This document shows positions 21,863 through 31,293 of a stretch of DNA of 64,000 nt, one piece after another. The stretch is from Alphaproteobacteria bacterium. Its GTDB lineage: Bacteria; Pseudomonadota; Alphaproteobacteria; VGDZ01. Each line of letters begins with the position of its first letter. Position 1 is the first letter of the stretch. Location of the stretch: the NCBI GenBank assembly GCA_016869515.1, contig VGDZ01000005.1, positions 26,560 to 90,559 of the forward strand, written 5' to 3'. Under the pieces are notes generated by a model. The model had not been told where the DNA came from and searched no databases. It saw only the letters and a list, made by a program, of their open reading frames with translations. Made by a program: the position numbers and the translations under genes.

Positions 21863-23491
21863 ATGACGCGGTTCATTTTCGTCACCGGCGGCGTGGTCTC
21901 ATCCCTCGGCAAGGGCTTGGCATCGGCGGCGATCGGCGCGCTGTTGCAGGCGCGCGGCTTTACCGTGCGGTTGCGCAAGTTCGATCCCTATCTCAACGTC
22001 GATCCCGGGACGATGAGCCCCTATCAGCACGGCGAGGTCTACGTCACCGACGACGGCGCCGAGACCGATCTCGACCTCGGCCATTACGAGCGCTTCACCG
22101 GCGTGTCGGCACGGCGGGCGGATTCGCTGACCGCCGGCCGGGTCTACCAGACCATCCTCGAACGCGAACGCCGCGGCGACTATCTCGGCCGCACCGTGCA
22201 GGTGATTCCGCACGTCACCGACTGCATCAAGGAATTCATCCGCCAGGACACCGAAGGCGTCGACTTCACCCTGGTCGAGATCGGCGGCACTGTCGGCGAC
22301 ATCGAAGGCCTGCCGTTCTTCGAGGCCATCCGCCAGATGCGCCACGAACTCGGGTCCGAGCGCACGCTGTTCGTGCATCTGACGCTGGTGCCGTTCATTG
22401 CCGCGGCCGGCGAGCTCAAGACCAAGCCGACCCAGCATTCGGTCAAGGAACTGCGTTCGATCGGCATCCAGCCCGACGTGCTGCTGTGCCGCTGCGATCG
22501 CGAGATTCCGCAATCCGAGCGCCGCAAGATCGCGCTGTTCTGCAATCTGCGCGAGGAGCGCGTCATCCAGGCGCGCGACGTCGCCACCATCTACGAGGCG
22601 CCGATCCGCTACCACGCCGAGGGACTGGACGACCAGATCCTGGCGGCGCTCGGCATGGCGAGCGCGCCCGATCCCGAGCTCGATCGCTGGCACGAGGTGG
22701 TGCGGCGCGTGCTGCAGCCCGAGGGCGCGGTCAAGATCGCCGTGATCGGCAAGTACACCGGCCTCAAGGACGCCTACAAGTCGCTGGCCGAGGCGCTGGC
22801 CCATGGCGGCATCGCCAACAACGTGCGGGTCGATCTGGAATGGTTCGATTCCGAGATCTTCGAAAGCCAGGAGGCCAGCACCCATCTCGAGGGCGTCAAC
22901 GGCATCCTGGTGCCGGGCGGCTTCGGCGAGCGCGGCACCGAAGGCAAGATCGCCGCCGCCGGTTTCGCCCGCCAGCGCCGGGTACCCTATTTCGGCATCT
23001 GCTTCGGCATGCAGATGGCGGTGATCGAAGCCGCGCGGCACATGGCCGGCATCGCCGGCGCCAGCTCGACCGAATTCGGTCCCTGCCAGGAGCCGGTGAT
23101 CGGGCTGATGACCGAATGGCTGCGCGGCAACGAGGTCGAGCGCCGGCGGCTGGGCGACAATCTCGGCGGCACCATGCGGTTGGGCGCCTATGACTGCGAC
23201 CTGGCCGATGGCAGCCGCGTCGCCGGCGTCTACGGCCAGCGCCGCATTTCCGAGCGCCACCGCCACCGCTACGAGGTCAACATCGGCTATCGCGAACGAC
23301 TGGAGAGCGCGGGCTTGCGCTTTTCCGGCCTGTCGCCCGACGGCATTCTGCCGGAAATCGTCGAACTGCCGCAGCATCCCTGGTTCGTCGGCGTGCAGTT
23401 CCACCCCGAACTCAAGTCGCGGCCGTTCGCGCCGCATCCGCTGTTCGCCAGCTTCGTCAAGGCCGCGGTCGAACAGAGCCGGCTGGTTTGA
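21863..23491 (+). CDS. pyrG: CTP synthase
   Basis: 542 residues. N-terminal synthetase domain ([16 protein letters not shown] loop, [23 protein letters not shown]) and C-terminal class I glutamine amidotransferase domain with nucleophile Cys in FGICFGMQ near 379 and the catalytic His-Glu in QFHPELKS near the end. It converts UTP to CTP using ATP and glutamine. Length and motif order are standard. Confidence 0.98.
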   Translation: MTRFIFVTGGVVSSLGKGLASAAIGALLQARGFTVRLRKFDPYLNVDPGTMSPYQHGEVYVTDDGAETDLDLGHYERFTGVSARRADSLTAGRVYQTILERERRGDYLGRTVQVIPHVTDCIKEFIRQDTEGVDFTLVEIGGTVGDIEGLPFFEAIRQMRHELGSERTLFVHLTLVPFIAAAGELKTKPTQHSVKELRSIGIQPDVLLCRCDREIPQSERRKIALFCNLREERVIQARDVATIYEAPIRYHAEGLDDQILAALGMASAPDPELDRWHEVVRRVLQPEGAVKIAVIGKYTGLKDAYKSLAEALAHGGIANNVRVDLEWFDSEIFESQEASTHLEGVNGILVPGGFGERGTEGKIAAAGFARQRRVPYFGICFGMQMAVIEAARHMAGIAGASSTEFGPCQEPVIGLMTEWLRGNEVERRRLGDNLGGTMRLGAYDCDLADGSRVAGVYGQRRISERHRHRYEVNIGYRERLESAGLRFSGLSPDGILPEIVELPQHPWFVGVQFHPELKSRPFAPHPLFASFVKAAVEQSRLV

Positions 23492-23562
23492 AGATTGTAT
23501 CGCGCCACCGCCTGTGCTGTGGTGCCGTCCGCTGGGGCGCGGCGGTCGGAATCGGCTGAGGC

Positions 23563-23943
23563 ATGACGCAAACGGCCAAGAAACTCTTGGTGATGGACGA
23601 CGACGTCGACTTCGCCGAACTGGTCAGCCGGGTCGGGGCGGAGTTGGGCTACAGCGTCCTGACCTTGACCGAGTCCCGGCGCTTCCAGGCCGAGTTCGCC
23701 GCCTTCCGTCCCGATGTGGTGTTTCTCGACATCGTCATGCCCGACATCGACGGCACGCAGCTGGTGCGCTGGCTGTCGCGCGACGCGCCGACCATCCGCC
23801 TGATCATCGCCACCGGCTACAATCCCTACTATCTGCACTTGGCGGAAACGCTGGGCCAGGTGGCGGGCCTGGTGCCGGTGGCTCAACTGCGCAAGCCGAT
23901 CCCGCTGGACGAGTTGCGCGCCGCCCTCAAGGCCGCGCTTTAG
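23563..23943 (+). CDS. Single-domain response regulator
   Basis: 126 residues, a receiver domain alone: acidic pair MDDD at 11-14, phosphoacceptor Asp56 in VVFLDIVMP, IIATGYN switch strand, and RKPIPLDEL with the conserved Lys. No output domain. Its 3' end overlaps the convergent EAL gene by 17 bp, so the two may be functionally or transcriptionally linked, for example as a phosphorylation input to c-di-GMP signalling; that link is inference. Confidence 0.85.
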   Translation: MTQTAKKLLVMDDDVDFAELVSRVGAELGYSVLTLTESRRFQAEFAAFRPDVVFLDIVMPDIDGTQLVRWLSRDAPTIRLIIATGYNPYYLHLAETLGQVAGLVPVAQLRKPIPLDELRAALKAAL

Positions 23944-25585
23944 CCGACAGATATTCGGTCACGTTCTCGGTCGGTCGGCCGAACAAGTAGCCCTGGCCGT
24001 AGGCCACGCCCAGTTCCGCCAGCAGCGATGCCACGTCTTCGTTTTCGACCATTTCGGCGATCACCTGCATGCCGAGATCGCCCGCCAGCGCGGTCATCGC
24101 CTTGAGGAAGGGCCGAGTAGAGACCGAGGCCAGGGCGTCGCGGACATAGGAGCCGTCGATCTTGGCGAAGTCGACTTGCAGCGCCCGCAAGTATTGGAAT
24201 GCCGCGGCACCGGCGCCGAGATCGTCGAGGCAGACCGGATAGCCCGCGCGCCGCAGGCCCTGCACCACGTTGTTGGCCGCCGCCAAGTCGCGGATCTCGG
24301 CGCTTTCGGTGACCTCGAACAGGACGCGGCCCTTGGCGGCATGGCGCACCCGCAGCAGCCGGTGCAGCGCATCGACGAAGCTGGGCGAGGACAGCGACCG
24401 GCCCGACAGGTTGATGGCGATCGCCGCCTTGGTCGCGGTCGCCTCGCGGCCTTCGAGCCAGGCCAAAGCGCGTTTGCAGATCGCCATGTCGATGTCGAGG
24501 ATCAGGCCGACATCCTCGGCGAACCCGATCAGATCGGCCGGCGAACCGGCTGCCTCGCCCTCGCCGAAGCGCACCAGGGTCTCGAAATGGTGCACCTTGC
24601 GCGAGGCCAGGTCGACGATCGGCTGGAAGGCCAGCTTGAACCAGCCTTTGGCCACCACCTCGCGCACTCGCCGCATGCGATCCACGGTTTCGCTCAGGCG
24701 CTCGCGATAGCCCTTGGCCAGCGCCTCGATGGTGACGTCCTCGCCCTCGATGGCGAAGCGGTTGATGGCATAGACCACCGCCTGGCCGAGATCGTGCGGA
24801 TCGACCCCGCTCTGGGCCAGTTCGAAGGTGGCCGACTTGATGATCGCCATCTTGTCCGCCGGCAGCACGTCGCGCGCGATCTCGCGCAGCCGCCGTTCGA
24901 TCGCGGCGCTATCGATGCCTTCGGCGTGCAGCACGCCGTAGCGTCCCTCGTCCAGGCGCGCCGCCATGTCGCCATCGAACGACACCGAGCGCAGATAGGC
25001 GCCGACCGAACTGACCAGGTTCTCGGCCGTGTCGGGCGGCAGGTTGGCGGGATTGGGCAGTTCGAGCAGGGTCAGCTTGCCCTTCTCGCCATCGCCGCCG
25101 GGCTGGGTGGCGCGCTGTCCGGCCAGTGCCGCAAGGCCGTCGGCCGCCAACAGCCCGCTGGCCTCGTCGCGCTTGCCGGCGTGGGTCGGCGCGTGACGCA
25201 GCACCGTGAAGGCCAGGAAGAAATTGTCGGCAAGGTCGACCAGCCGATAGCCGCCCAACTTGGCCGCGCTTTCGCGGCCGTCGGGCGCGATCAGGCGCAC
25301 CACCACCGGTTCGACCCGCTGCGCGAAGCCTTCGCGCATGCGGTGCAGGAATTCCTTGACCATCGCCCGATCGCCCTTGGCCAGCAGATCGTAGAGCGAG
25401 CGCCCCGGCAAATCGCCGTCCTCCAATCCCACCAGGGCGCGGGTCGATCCGGCGGCGAAGCGGGTCAGACCGTCGCCCGACACCTCGACCAGCATGTCGG
25501 CGGCGGCGAAGGCGAAGGCCAGGAAGCGATTGCGCTCCTCGCGCAGCTTGGCCGTGGCGTTGGCGGGCGGTGCAGGCGCGCTCAT
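23927..25585 (-). CDS. PAS / degenerate GGDEF / EAL cyclic-di-GMP phosphodiesterase
   Basis: 552 residues. A PAS-like N-terminal domain (about 20-130), a GGDEF-like fold at about 165-290 whose signature is degenerate (DEGRY at 212), and an EAL domain from 310. In the EAL domain the first metal ligand is in ETL (335-337) and the family's Asn (INLSGRSL), Glu (FEVTES), DD (LDDLGAG), Lys (AKIDGSYV) and Glu (VIAEMVENED) are all present, so it should hydrolyse c-di-GMP. It overlaps the 3' end of the upstream-facing receiver gene. Confidence 0.85.
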   Translation of the reverse strand: MSAPAPPANATAKLREERNRFLAFAFAAADMLVEVSGDGLTRFAAGSTRALVGLEDGDLPGRSLYDLLAKGDRAMVKEFLHRMREGFAQRVEPVVVRLIAPDGRESAAKLGGYRLVDLADNFFLAFTVLRHAPTHAGKRDEASGLLAADGLAALAGQRATQPGGDGEKGKLTLLELPNPANLPPDTAENLVSSVGAYLRSVSFDGDMAARLDEGRYGVLHAEGIDSAAIERRLREIARDVLPADKMAIIKSATFELAQSGVDPHDLGQAVVYAINRFAIEGEDVTIEALAKGYRERLSETVDRMRRVREVVAKGWFKLAFQPIVDLASRKVHHFETLVRFGEGEAAGSPADLIGFAEDVGLILDIDMAICKRALAWLEGREATATKAAIAINLSGRSLSSPSFVDALHRLLRVRHAAKGRVLFEVTESAEIRDLAAANNVVQGLRRAGYPVCLDDLGAGAAAFQYLRALQVDFAKIDGSYVRDALASVSTRPFLKAMTALAGDLGMQVIAEMVENEDVASLLAELGVAYGQGYLFGRPTENVTEYLSAKARP

Positions 25586-26424
25586 CCGCCGGCCAGGAAA
25601 TCCGCCACCAAGGAAATCTGTCCCGAGACGTTCAGCGCCGGCGCGTGGCCGCAGCCGGCAATGGTCTCGAGCCGGCAGCGCGGACCGCGCCGCGTCATCT
25701 CGCGCGCCACGGCCTCGGTCAGCAGGTCAGAACTCTCGCCGCGCAACACCAAGGTCGGACAGGCGATCTGGTCGTAGGCCGGCCACAGCTCGTAGTCGCG
25801 CGGGTGCAGGACGAATTGGCGCACCATGCGCGGATCGTAGTGCACGGTCAGGCGCCCGTCCTCGGTCCGCCGCACGCTGGTCTCGGCCATGCGCCGCCAT
25901 TGCGCATCGCTCAGCGCGCCATAGGGCGCGTAGATGGTTCGCAGGAAACGCTCGAACTCGGTCATGCTGGCGAAGGCCGGCGGGTTTCCGGCATAGGCCT
26001 TGATGCGCTCGACCGCCGGCGGATTCAACGCCGGGCCGATGTCGTTCAGCACCAGCCGGCCGATGCGGGTCTTGAGCGCGCCGCCGGCGACCGCCATGCC
26101 GATCGCGCCCCCCATCGAGGTGCCGACCCAGTGAAACCGCGCCAGGCCCAGCTCGTCGACCAACGCCGACGCCAGCGCGGCATAATGCGCCAGGCTGTAT
26201 TGGCTGTCGGGATCGGCGGCCCATTGCGACATGCCGCGGCCAAGCGTGTCCGGGCAATAGATGCGGTAGCGTCCGGACAGCGCCTCGGCCAAGTCGTCGA
26301 AATCGCGCCCGGTGCGTGCCAGCCCGTGCCACATCACCACCGGCTCGGCGCCCGCCGCGCCCCATTGGGTGACGTGAATCTCGTGGTCGAGCAAGGTCAG
26401 GTAGGTCGAAACCGGTCGGCTCAT
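25582..26424 (-). CDS. Alpha/beta-fold hydrolase
   Basis: 280 residues with the nucleophile elbow GTSMGGAIGM near 115, an oxyanion HG motif in MWHGLARTG near 30, a LVLRGESSDLL segment carrying the acid near 225, and the catalytic His in GCGHAPALN near 258. The substrate is unknown. Its ATG overlaps the livM stop (ATGA), so it is the last-but-one gene of the liv-type operon and may act on the imported compound. It also overlaps the EAL gene by four bases. Confidence 0.82.
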   Translation of the reverse strand: MSRPVSTYLTLLDHEIHVTQWGAAGAEPVVMWHGLARTGRDFDDLAEALSGRYRIYCPDTLGRGMSQWAADPDSQYSLAHYAALASALVDELGLARFHWVGTSMGGAIGMAVAGGALKTRIGRLVLNDIGPALNPPAVERIKAYAGNPPAFASMTEFERFLRTIYAPYGALSDAQWRRMAETSVRRTEDGRLTVHYDPRMVRQFVLHPRDYELWPAYDQIACPTLVLRGESSDLLTEAVAREMTRRGPRCRLETIAGCGHAPALNVSGQISLVADFLAGG

Positions 26425-27482
26425 CGCTCGACTCCGCGCAGGCGGCCGACGATGCCGCTAGGGAAGAAATAGACCGATAGCACGAAAAGCACGCCCAGCC
26501 ACAGCAACCAGCGGTCGGGGTGCAGAAGCTCGGGCAATAGCGGCACGCCCTGGGTCGCCGCCGCCGCTTGCTTCATCAGATCCTGCAGATAGTTCTGGGC
26601 CAGGATGAACAAGGTGGCTCCCAAGATCGCGCCGTAGAGCGAACCCATGCCGCCGATCACCACCATCAGCAGGATGTCGACCATGATCGAAAAGCTGAGC
26701 GTGGTGGCGGGCCCGTTGTAGCGCAGCCACAGCGCCATCATCGCCCCGGCCAGGGTGGCGATCAGCGCCGAAAGGACGCTGGCCGAGGTGCGGTAGACCA
26801 CGGTGCGATAGCCCAAAGCCTCGGCGCGGAAGTCGTTCTCGCGGATCGCCTGCAGCACGCGTCCGAAAGGCGCATTGACCATGCGCAGCATGACCAGGAA
26901 CAGCGATGCCGAAACCAGGAAAACGCCCCAATAGAGCAGCGTGCGGCCGGTGATCATGACGCCGAGGATCGGTTCTTCGCTCAAGCGGAATCCGGGCGTA
27001 AGCACCGCGGGGATGCGGAAAGTCAGGCCGTCCTCGCCGCCGGTCAGCCAGGACAGCTGCGAGGCCAGGATCTGGAACGCGCTGGCCACCGCCAGCGTCA
27101 CCATGGCGAAGAAGATCGCCCGCACCCGCAGGCTGAACAGCCCGATCGCCAGCGCCAGCGCCGCCGACAGCGACAGCGCCGCGATCAGGCCGATCGCCAG
27201 CGCATCCCAACCCGTTCCCAACCGCACGCTGGCGATCGCCACGCCATAGGCGCCGATGCCGAAGAACATGGTGTGGGCAAAGGAGACGATGCCGGTATAG
27301 CCCAACAGCAGGTCGTAGCTGGCGACCAGCACAATGAACACGCAGATCCGCGCCGCCACATCGAGATTGCGCTGCCCCGGAAACAGGATCGGCGCCAAGG
27401 CCAAGGCCAGCACCACCGCCAGCACCAGGAAGCTCAGCACCCGCCCGCGCGGCAGATCGCCTGACAGCAGCCGATCGATCAT
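26421..27482 (-). CDS. livM: Branched-chain amino acid type ABC transporter permease LivM
   Basis: 353-residue membrane permease with about ten helices and the family segment GYTGIVSFAHTMFFGIGAYG near 62-82, AIRENDFRAEALGY (the cytoplasmic EAA-like loop) near 225, and GGMGSLYGAILGA near 285. The start is the ATG overlapping the livH stop (ATGA). It pairs with LivH; substrates of this family range beyond amino acids to amides, urea and aromatic acids. Confidence 0.93.
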   Translation of the reverse strand: MIDRLLSGDLPRGRVLSFLVLAVVLALALAPILFPGQRNLDVAARICVFIVLVASYDLLLGYTGIVSFAHTMFFGIGAYGVAIASVRLGTGWDALAIGLIAALSLSAALALAIGLFSLRVRAIFFAMVTLAVASAFQILASQLSWLTGGEDGLTFRIPAVLTPGFRLSEEPILGVMITGRTLLYWGVFLVSASLFLVMLRMVNAPFGRVLQAIRENDFRAEALGYRTVVYRTSASVLSALIATLAGAMMALWLRYNGPATTLSFSIMVDILLMVVIGGMGSLYGAILGATLFILAQNYLQDLMKQAAAATQGVPLLPELLHPDRWLLWLGVLFVLSVYFFPSGIVGRLRGVER

Positions 27483-28477
27483 TGCCGGATCACCGGATAG
27501 AGGCCCTGCGGCCGCCACATCAGCACCACCACCATCAACAGGATGTTCGAGGCCAGCGCCAGTTTGGGGGCCAGAAAACCGGTGTAGTTCGCGACCAAGC
27601 CGACCAGCACCGCGCCCAGGAAGCAGCCGCCGACCGATCCCAGCCCGCCGACGATGATGACGATGAAGATCAGCACCATCACTTCCATGCCCATGCCGGC
27701 GGTGATGATCTCCTGGTAGAGCCCCCACATCACCCCGCCCATTCCGGCCAGCGCCGATCCGGCGACGAACACCACCACGAACAGCATGCGGATCGGATAG
27801 CCCAGCGCCTCGACCATCGCCCCGTTCTCGACCCCGGCACGGACCAGCAGCCCGAACTTGGTCCGATTCAACAACGCGTGCAGACCGGCGAACACCGCCA
27901 CCCCCAGCACGCAGGCCAGCAGGCGGTATTTCTCGAACACCAGATCGCCCGCCCCGACCGAGCCCTTGAACGCGGTCGGTCGCGGCAGCGGAATCTGATC
28001 CGGCCCCCACAGCACATGGATCATCTGCTCGACGACGATGATGCCGCCGATGGTAACCAGGATCTGCTTGAGGTGGTTGTCGTAGACCGGGCGGATGATG
28101 ATGCGCTCGAACGCCCAGCCCAGCGCGCCGGTCACCAGCACGGCAACGATCAGCGCCGGACCGACCGCGACCAGATTCAGGGCCAGTGCGTCGGGCGCGG
28201 TCCAGCCGGTCATCCGGGTCAGCACGCTGGCGGCCAGGAACGCGCCCAGCGAGACGAAGGCACCGTGGCCGAAATTGATCACCCCCATCAGCCCGAACAC
28301 CAGCGTCAATCCCGACGCCATGATGAAGATCATCATGCCCATGGCGAAGCCGGCCACGGTCAGGATCAGCCACGTGCTGGGTGCGATCCAGACCAGCGGC
28401 ACCAGCATCGCCGCCGCCAGCACGGCCGGCGGCCAGGGATCGAACGGCATGGTGCGCGCGGCGGAAAGATCGCTCAT
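27479..28477 (-). CDS. livH: Branched-chain amino acid type ABC transporter permease LivH
   Basis: 332-residue permease with the signature GLTLVFGLMGVINFGHGAF near 56-74 and an EALGYPIRM cytoplasmic-loop motif near 222, followed by GGLGSVGGCFLGA near 280. The ATG start is chosen to overlap the livF stop (ATGA); longer in-frame reading upstream runs inside livF and is a shadow. It forms the translocation pore with LivM. Confidence 0.93.
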   Translation of the reverse strand: MSDLSAARTMPFDPWPPAVLAAAMLVPLVWIAPSTWLILTVAGFAMGMMIFIMASGLTLVFGLMGVINFGHGAFVSLGAFLAASVLTRMTGWTAPDALALNLVAVGPALIVAVLVTGALGWAFERIIIRPVYDNHLKQILVTIGGIIVVEQMIHVLWGPDQIPLPRPTAFKGSVGAGDLVFEKYRLLACVLGVAVFAGLHALLNRTKFGLLVRAGVENGAMVEALGYPIRMLFVVVFVAGSALAGMGGVMWGLYQEIITAGMGMEVMVLIFIVIIVGGLGSVGGCFLGAVLVGLVANYTGFLAPKLALASNILLMVVVLMWRPQGLYPVIRQ

Positions 28478-29196
28478 TGATGCGCGTCCAGGCTGAGACC
28501 CAAGAGCCGCCGCTGCAGGCCGGCGTCTTCGGCCAGCTCGGCCATGCGCCCGGCATGGGTGATGCGACCGGTATCCATCACGAACACGCCGTCGCCGACC
28601 GACCTCGCGACGTGGAAATTCTGTTCGACCAGCAGGATGGTGCTGCCGGCGCGCTTCAACTCGCGGAACGCCTCGATCAGCGCGCCGACGATCGCCGGCG
28701 CCAGCCCCTTGGTCGGCTCGTCGATCAGGATCAGTCGCCGCGGCTCGATCACCGCCCGGCCGATCGCCAGCATCTGCTTCTGCCCGCCGGACAGGAACCC
28801 GGCGCGCAATTGCCAGAACTTCTCCAGCGGCGGAAACAGGCCGAACAGCCATTTCAGGCGGCGATCGTCGATCTCGCGCTCGCGCGCCGCCAGCACCAGA
28901 TTCTCGCGCACCGTCAGCCCGGCGAAAATGCCCATGTCCTCGGGGACGTAGGCAATGCCCAGCCGCGCGATTTCGGGTGTGCGCAGGGGGATGAGGTCGC
29001 GGGACTGAAAGCGCACCGCCCCGGCCGAGGCACGGTGCAGGCCGATGATGGTCTTGAGCGTGGTCGTCTTGCCGGCGCCGTTGCGACCCAGCAGCATGGT
29101 CAATTCGCCCTCGGGCGCGATCAAATCGACGCCCTCGAGGATGTGATAACGGCCGATATGGGTATGCACCCCGGCCAGGGACAGAAGTTCAGCCAT
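28474..29196 (-). CDS. livF: Branched-chain amino acid type ABC transporter ATPase LivF
   Basis: 240 residues with Walker A GRNGAGKTT near 38, Q-loop, LSGGQKQMLAIGRA signature near 138, Walker B LILIDEPTKGL near 160 and the switch His. The LivF-type VPEDMGIFAGLTVREN segment is present. It energises uptake together with LivG. Its start overlaps livG by eight bases and its stop overlaps livH. Confidence 0.94.
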   Translation of the reverse strand: MAELLSLAGVHTHIGRYHILEGVDLIAPEGELTMLLGRNGAGKTTTLKTIIGLHRASAGAVRFQSRDLIPLRTPEIARLGIAYVPEDMGIFAGLTVRENLVLAAREREIDDRRLKWLFGLFPPLEKFWQLRAGFLSGGQKQMLAIGRAVIEPRRLILIDEPTKGLAPAIVGALIEAFRELKRAGSTILLVEQNFHVARSVGDGVFVMDTGRITHAGRMAELAEDAGLQRRLLGLSLDAHQ

Positions 29197-29956
29197 CGCT
29201 TGCCGCCACGCCGAGATAGGCCTCTTGCACGACCTTGGAAGCGATCACCGCCGCCGGTTCGCCGTCGGCCACCAGCCTTCCGTTGTGCAGCACGACGATG
29301 CGGTCCGCCAGCGAGCGCACCACGTCCATCTTGTGCTCGACCAGAAGGATGGTCTTGTCGCCCTCGGCCTTGATGCGGCGGATCAGGTCGAGGATCACCG
29401 GCACCTCGTCGACGCTCATGCCGGCGGTGGGTTCGTCGAACATGAAGATGCGCGGCTCCAGCGCCAGCATGATGGCGACTTCGAGCTTGCGCTGATCGCC
29501 ATGCGGCAGCGTCGCCGCCAGCGCCTCGCGCCGCCCGGCCAGCGCCACGCGTTCGAGGCAGGCCATCGCCTTGTCGGCCAGGTCGGTCAAACGATCCGCG
29601 CGCCGGAACAGGGACAGCCCCGCCCCGGCGCGGGCCTGCGCCGCCAAGCGCACGTTCTCGAACACGCTGAGATTGGGAAACAGGTTGGTGAGCTGAAAGG
29701 CGCGGCCGACGCCAAGCCGGGCGCGGCGCGGTGCCGGCAAGCGGGTGATGTCCTCGCCCGCCAGCAGCACCTGGCCCGCGGTCGCCGGCAATTGGCCCGA
29801 AATCAAGTTGAAATACGTCGTCTTGCCGGCGCCGTTGGGACCGACGATGGCGGTCAACGTGCCGCGCGAAAAGGCGCAACTGACGCCGTCAACCGCGGCG
29901 TGACCGCCGAAGCGGATGGTCAGGTCGCGGGATTCGAGGATCGGCGCGTCGGTCAT
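29189..29956 (-). CDS. livG: Branched-chain amino acid type ABC transporter ATPase LivG
   Basis: 255 residues: Walker A GPNGAGKTT near 39, LivG-type AFQLTNLFPNLSVFENV near 85, LPHGDQRKLEVAIML signature near 152, Walker B IFMFDEPTAGM near 172, LLVEHKMD switch. The signature reads LPHGDQ, usual for LivG. The start at MTDAPILESR is preferred to an in-frame extension. It lies 61 bp after livK, with an intergenic hairpin between. Confidence 0.94.
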   Translation of the reverse strand: MTDAPILESRDLTIRFGGHAAVDGVSCAFSRGTLTAIVGPNGAGKTTYFNLISGQLPATAGQVLLAGEDITRLPAPRRARLGVGRAFQLTNLFPNLSVFENVRLAAQARAGAGLSLFRRADRLTDLADKAMACLERVALAGRREALAATLPHGDQRKLEVAIMLALEPRIFMFDEPTAGMSVDEVPVILDLIRRIKAEGDKTILLVEHKMDVVRSLADRIVVLHNGRLVADGEPAAVIASKVVQEAYLGVAASDG

Positions 29957-29967
29957 GGCGACGCCCG

Positions 29968-29996
29968 CTCCTCCCCGCCCCAACCGGGACGAGGAG
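29968..29996 (-). promoter_or_regulatory. Intercistronic hairpin between livK and livG
   Basis: CTCCTC and GAGGAG pair, extended by CCCG and CGGG, around a CCCCAAC loop, in the 61-bp gap between the binding-protein gene and the ATPase gene. There is no T-run. Such hairpins often protect the upstream message so the binding protein is made in excess; that role is inferred here. The GAGGAG-complement strand also carries the livG ribosome site, so the hairpin may limit livG translation. Confidence 0.4.
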
Positions 29997-30017
29997 GATG
30001 CGGCCGCAACTCGGCGA

Positions 30018-31220
30018 TCAGCGCTTGTTGCGGATCGGGATGTTCATGTCCTCGATCTTGAGTTCGCGCACCAGCTCGGGCACCGCCCAGGCCACCGCCG
30101 GATCGACCTTGACCTTGAAGTGGTACATCGACTGCAGCGCCTGATGATCGTCCTTGCGGAACACCATGCGGCCCTTGGGCGAGGCGAACTCCAGCCCCTC
30201 CATCGCCGCGATCAGCTTCTCGGTGTCGGTCGAGCCGGCCTTCTTCAGCGCCTCGACGATGGCGATGCCGGCCGACATGCCGCCGGCGGTGAAGAAGTCG
30301 GGCGGCTCGTTGTTGAAGCGCTTCTTGTGCTCGAACACCAGCCAGTCGTTGACCGCGTTTCGCGGCAGTTCGTAATAGTAGTAGGTGGCGCCCTCCATCC
30401 CCGGGAAATCCTTGTAGGCCGCCAGCGCCGGCAGGATGTTGCCGCCGGTGGCGATCTCGATGCCGAGGCGGCCGGGATTGAGGTCCTTGAGCTTGCCCAG
30501 CGGGTTGGTGCCGCCGGCCCAGATCACCCAGATCACCTTGCGGCCGGGCTTGTCCTTGAGCGCGTCGAACAGCCGCTGCGCCGGCGCGGTGAAGTCGGTG
30601 GTGTTGATCGGCGCGTATTCCTCGAACGCCAGGTTGGCGCCGGTGCCCTTGAGCGCGTCCTTGAACGCGGCGACGCCGTCGCGGCCGAAGGCATAGTCCT
30701 GCGCCAGGGTGGCGATGTTGACCCCGGCCTTGCCCAGCGCCACCGCATTCGAAATCGCGTCCTGCGAGGAGTTGCGGCCGGTGCGGAAGACGTAGCGGTT
30801 CCACTTGTCGCCGGTGATCGAATCCGCCACCGCCGGCTCGACCAGCAGAATGCGCTTGAACTCCTCGGCCACCGGCAGCATCGCCAGCGCCACGTTCGAA
30901 CCGGTCGGCCCGACCGCGATATGCGCGCCGTTGTCGCCATAGGCCTCGGCCAACAGCGACTTGCCCAGTTCGGGCTTCAGCTGGTCGTCCTTTTCGATCA
31001 CTTCGAGCTTGCGGCCAAGCACGGTCATCTTGCCTTGGGTGGCATATTCGAGCCCCATCATCAGTCCGCGCTGAGTCTGCTTGGCATAGGCCTCGAACGC
31101 ACCGGTCTTGCCGTAGATGTGGGCGATCTTGATCGGTTGTTGGGCCGCGGCCGGCAATGCCAGCGCCGAGGCCAGGGCCAACGCCCCCAGGGCGCGGCGG
31201 CCGATAGTCGAAAATGCCAT
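30018..31220 (-). CDS. livK: Branched-chain amino acid type ABC transporter substrate-binding protein
   Basis: 400 residues with an N-terminal signal peptide (TIGRRALGALALASALALPAA, cleavage near AQQ), then a type I periplasmic-binding fold typical of LivK-like proteins (IKIAHIYGKTGAFEAYAKQT; HIAVGPTGSNVALAM; AQDYAFGRDG). The ligand is unknown. The ATG start has GAGGAG 12 bases upstream. It heads livKGFHM-hydrolase, 73 bp downstream of the rhodanese gene. Confidence 0.9.
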   Translation of the reverse strand: MAFSTIGRRALGALALASALALPAAAQQPIKIAHIYGKTGAFEAYAKQTQRGLMMGLEYATQGKMTVLGRKLEVIEKDDQLKPELGKSLLAEAYGDNGAHIAVGPTGSNVALAMLPVAEEFKRILLVEPAVADSITGDKWNRYVFRTGRNSSQDAISNAVALGKAGVNIATLAQDYAFGRDGVAAFKDALKGTGANLAFEEYAPINTTDFTAPAQRLFDALKDKPGRKVIWVIWAGGTNPLGKLKDLNPGRLGIEIATGGNILPALAAYKDFPGMEGATYYYYELPRNAVNDWLVFEHKKRFNNEPPDFFTAGGMSAGIAIVEALKKAGSTDTEKLIAAMEGLEFASPKGRMVFRKDDHQALQSMYHFKVKVDPAVAWAVPELVRELKIEDMNIPIRNKR

Positions 31221-31293
31221 GATACGTGACTCCTCTTCTTGGCCCCCACCCCTGGGCGGGATGCTAGCCGAGGCCCCCGCCCCCCTCAAGCGA

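Noticed and set aside
23927..25585. Active diguanylate cyclase in the EAL protein
   Set aside because: The GGDEF position reads DEGRY, so the cyclase site is degenerate; only the EAL site looks complete.
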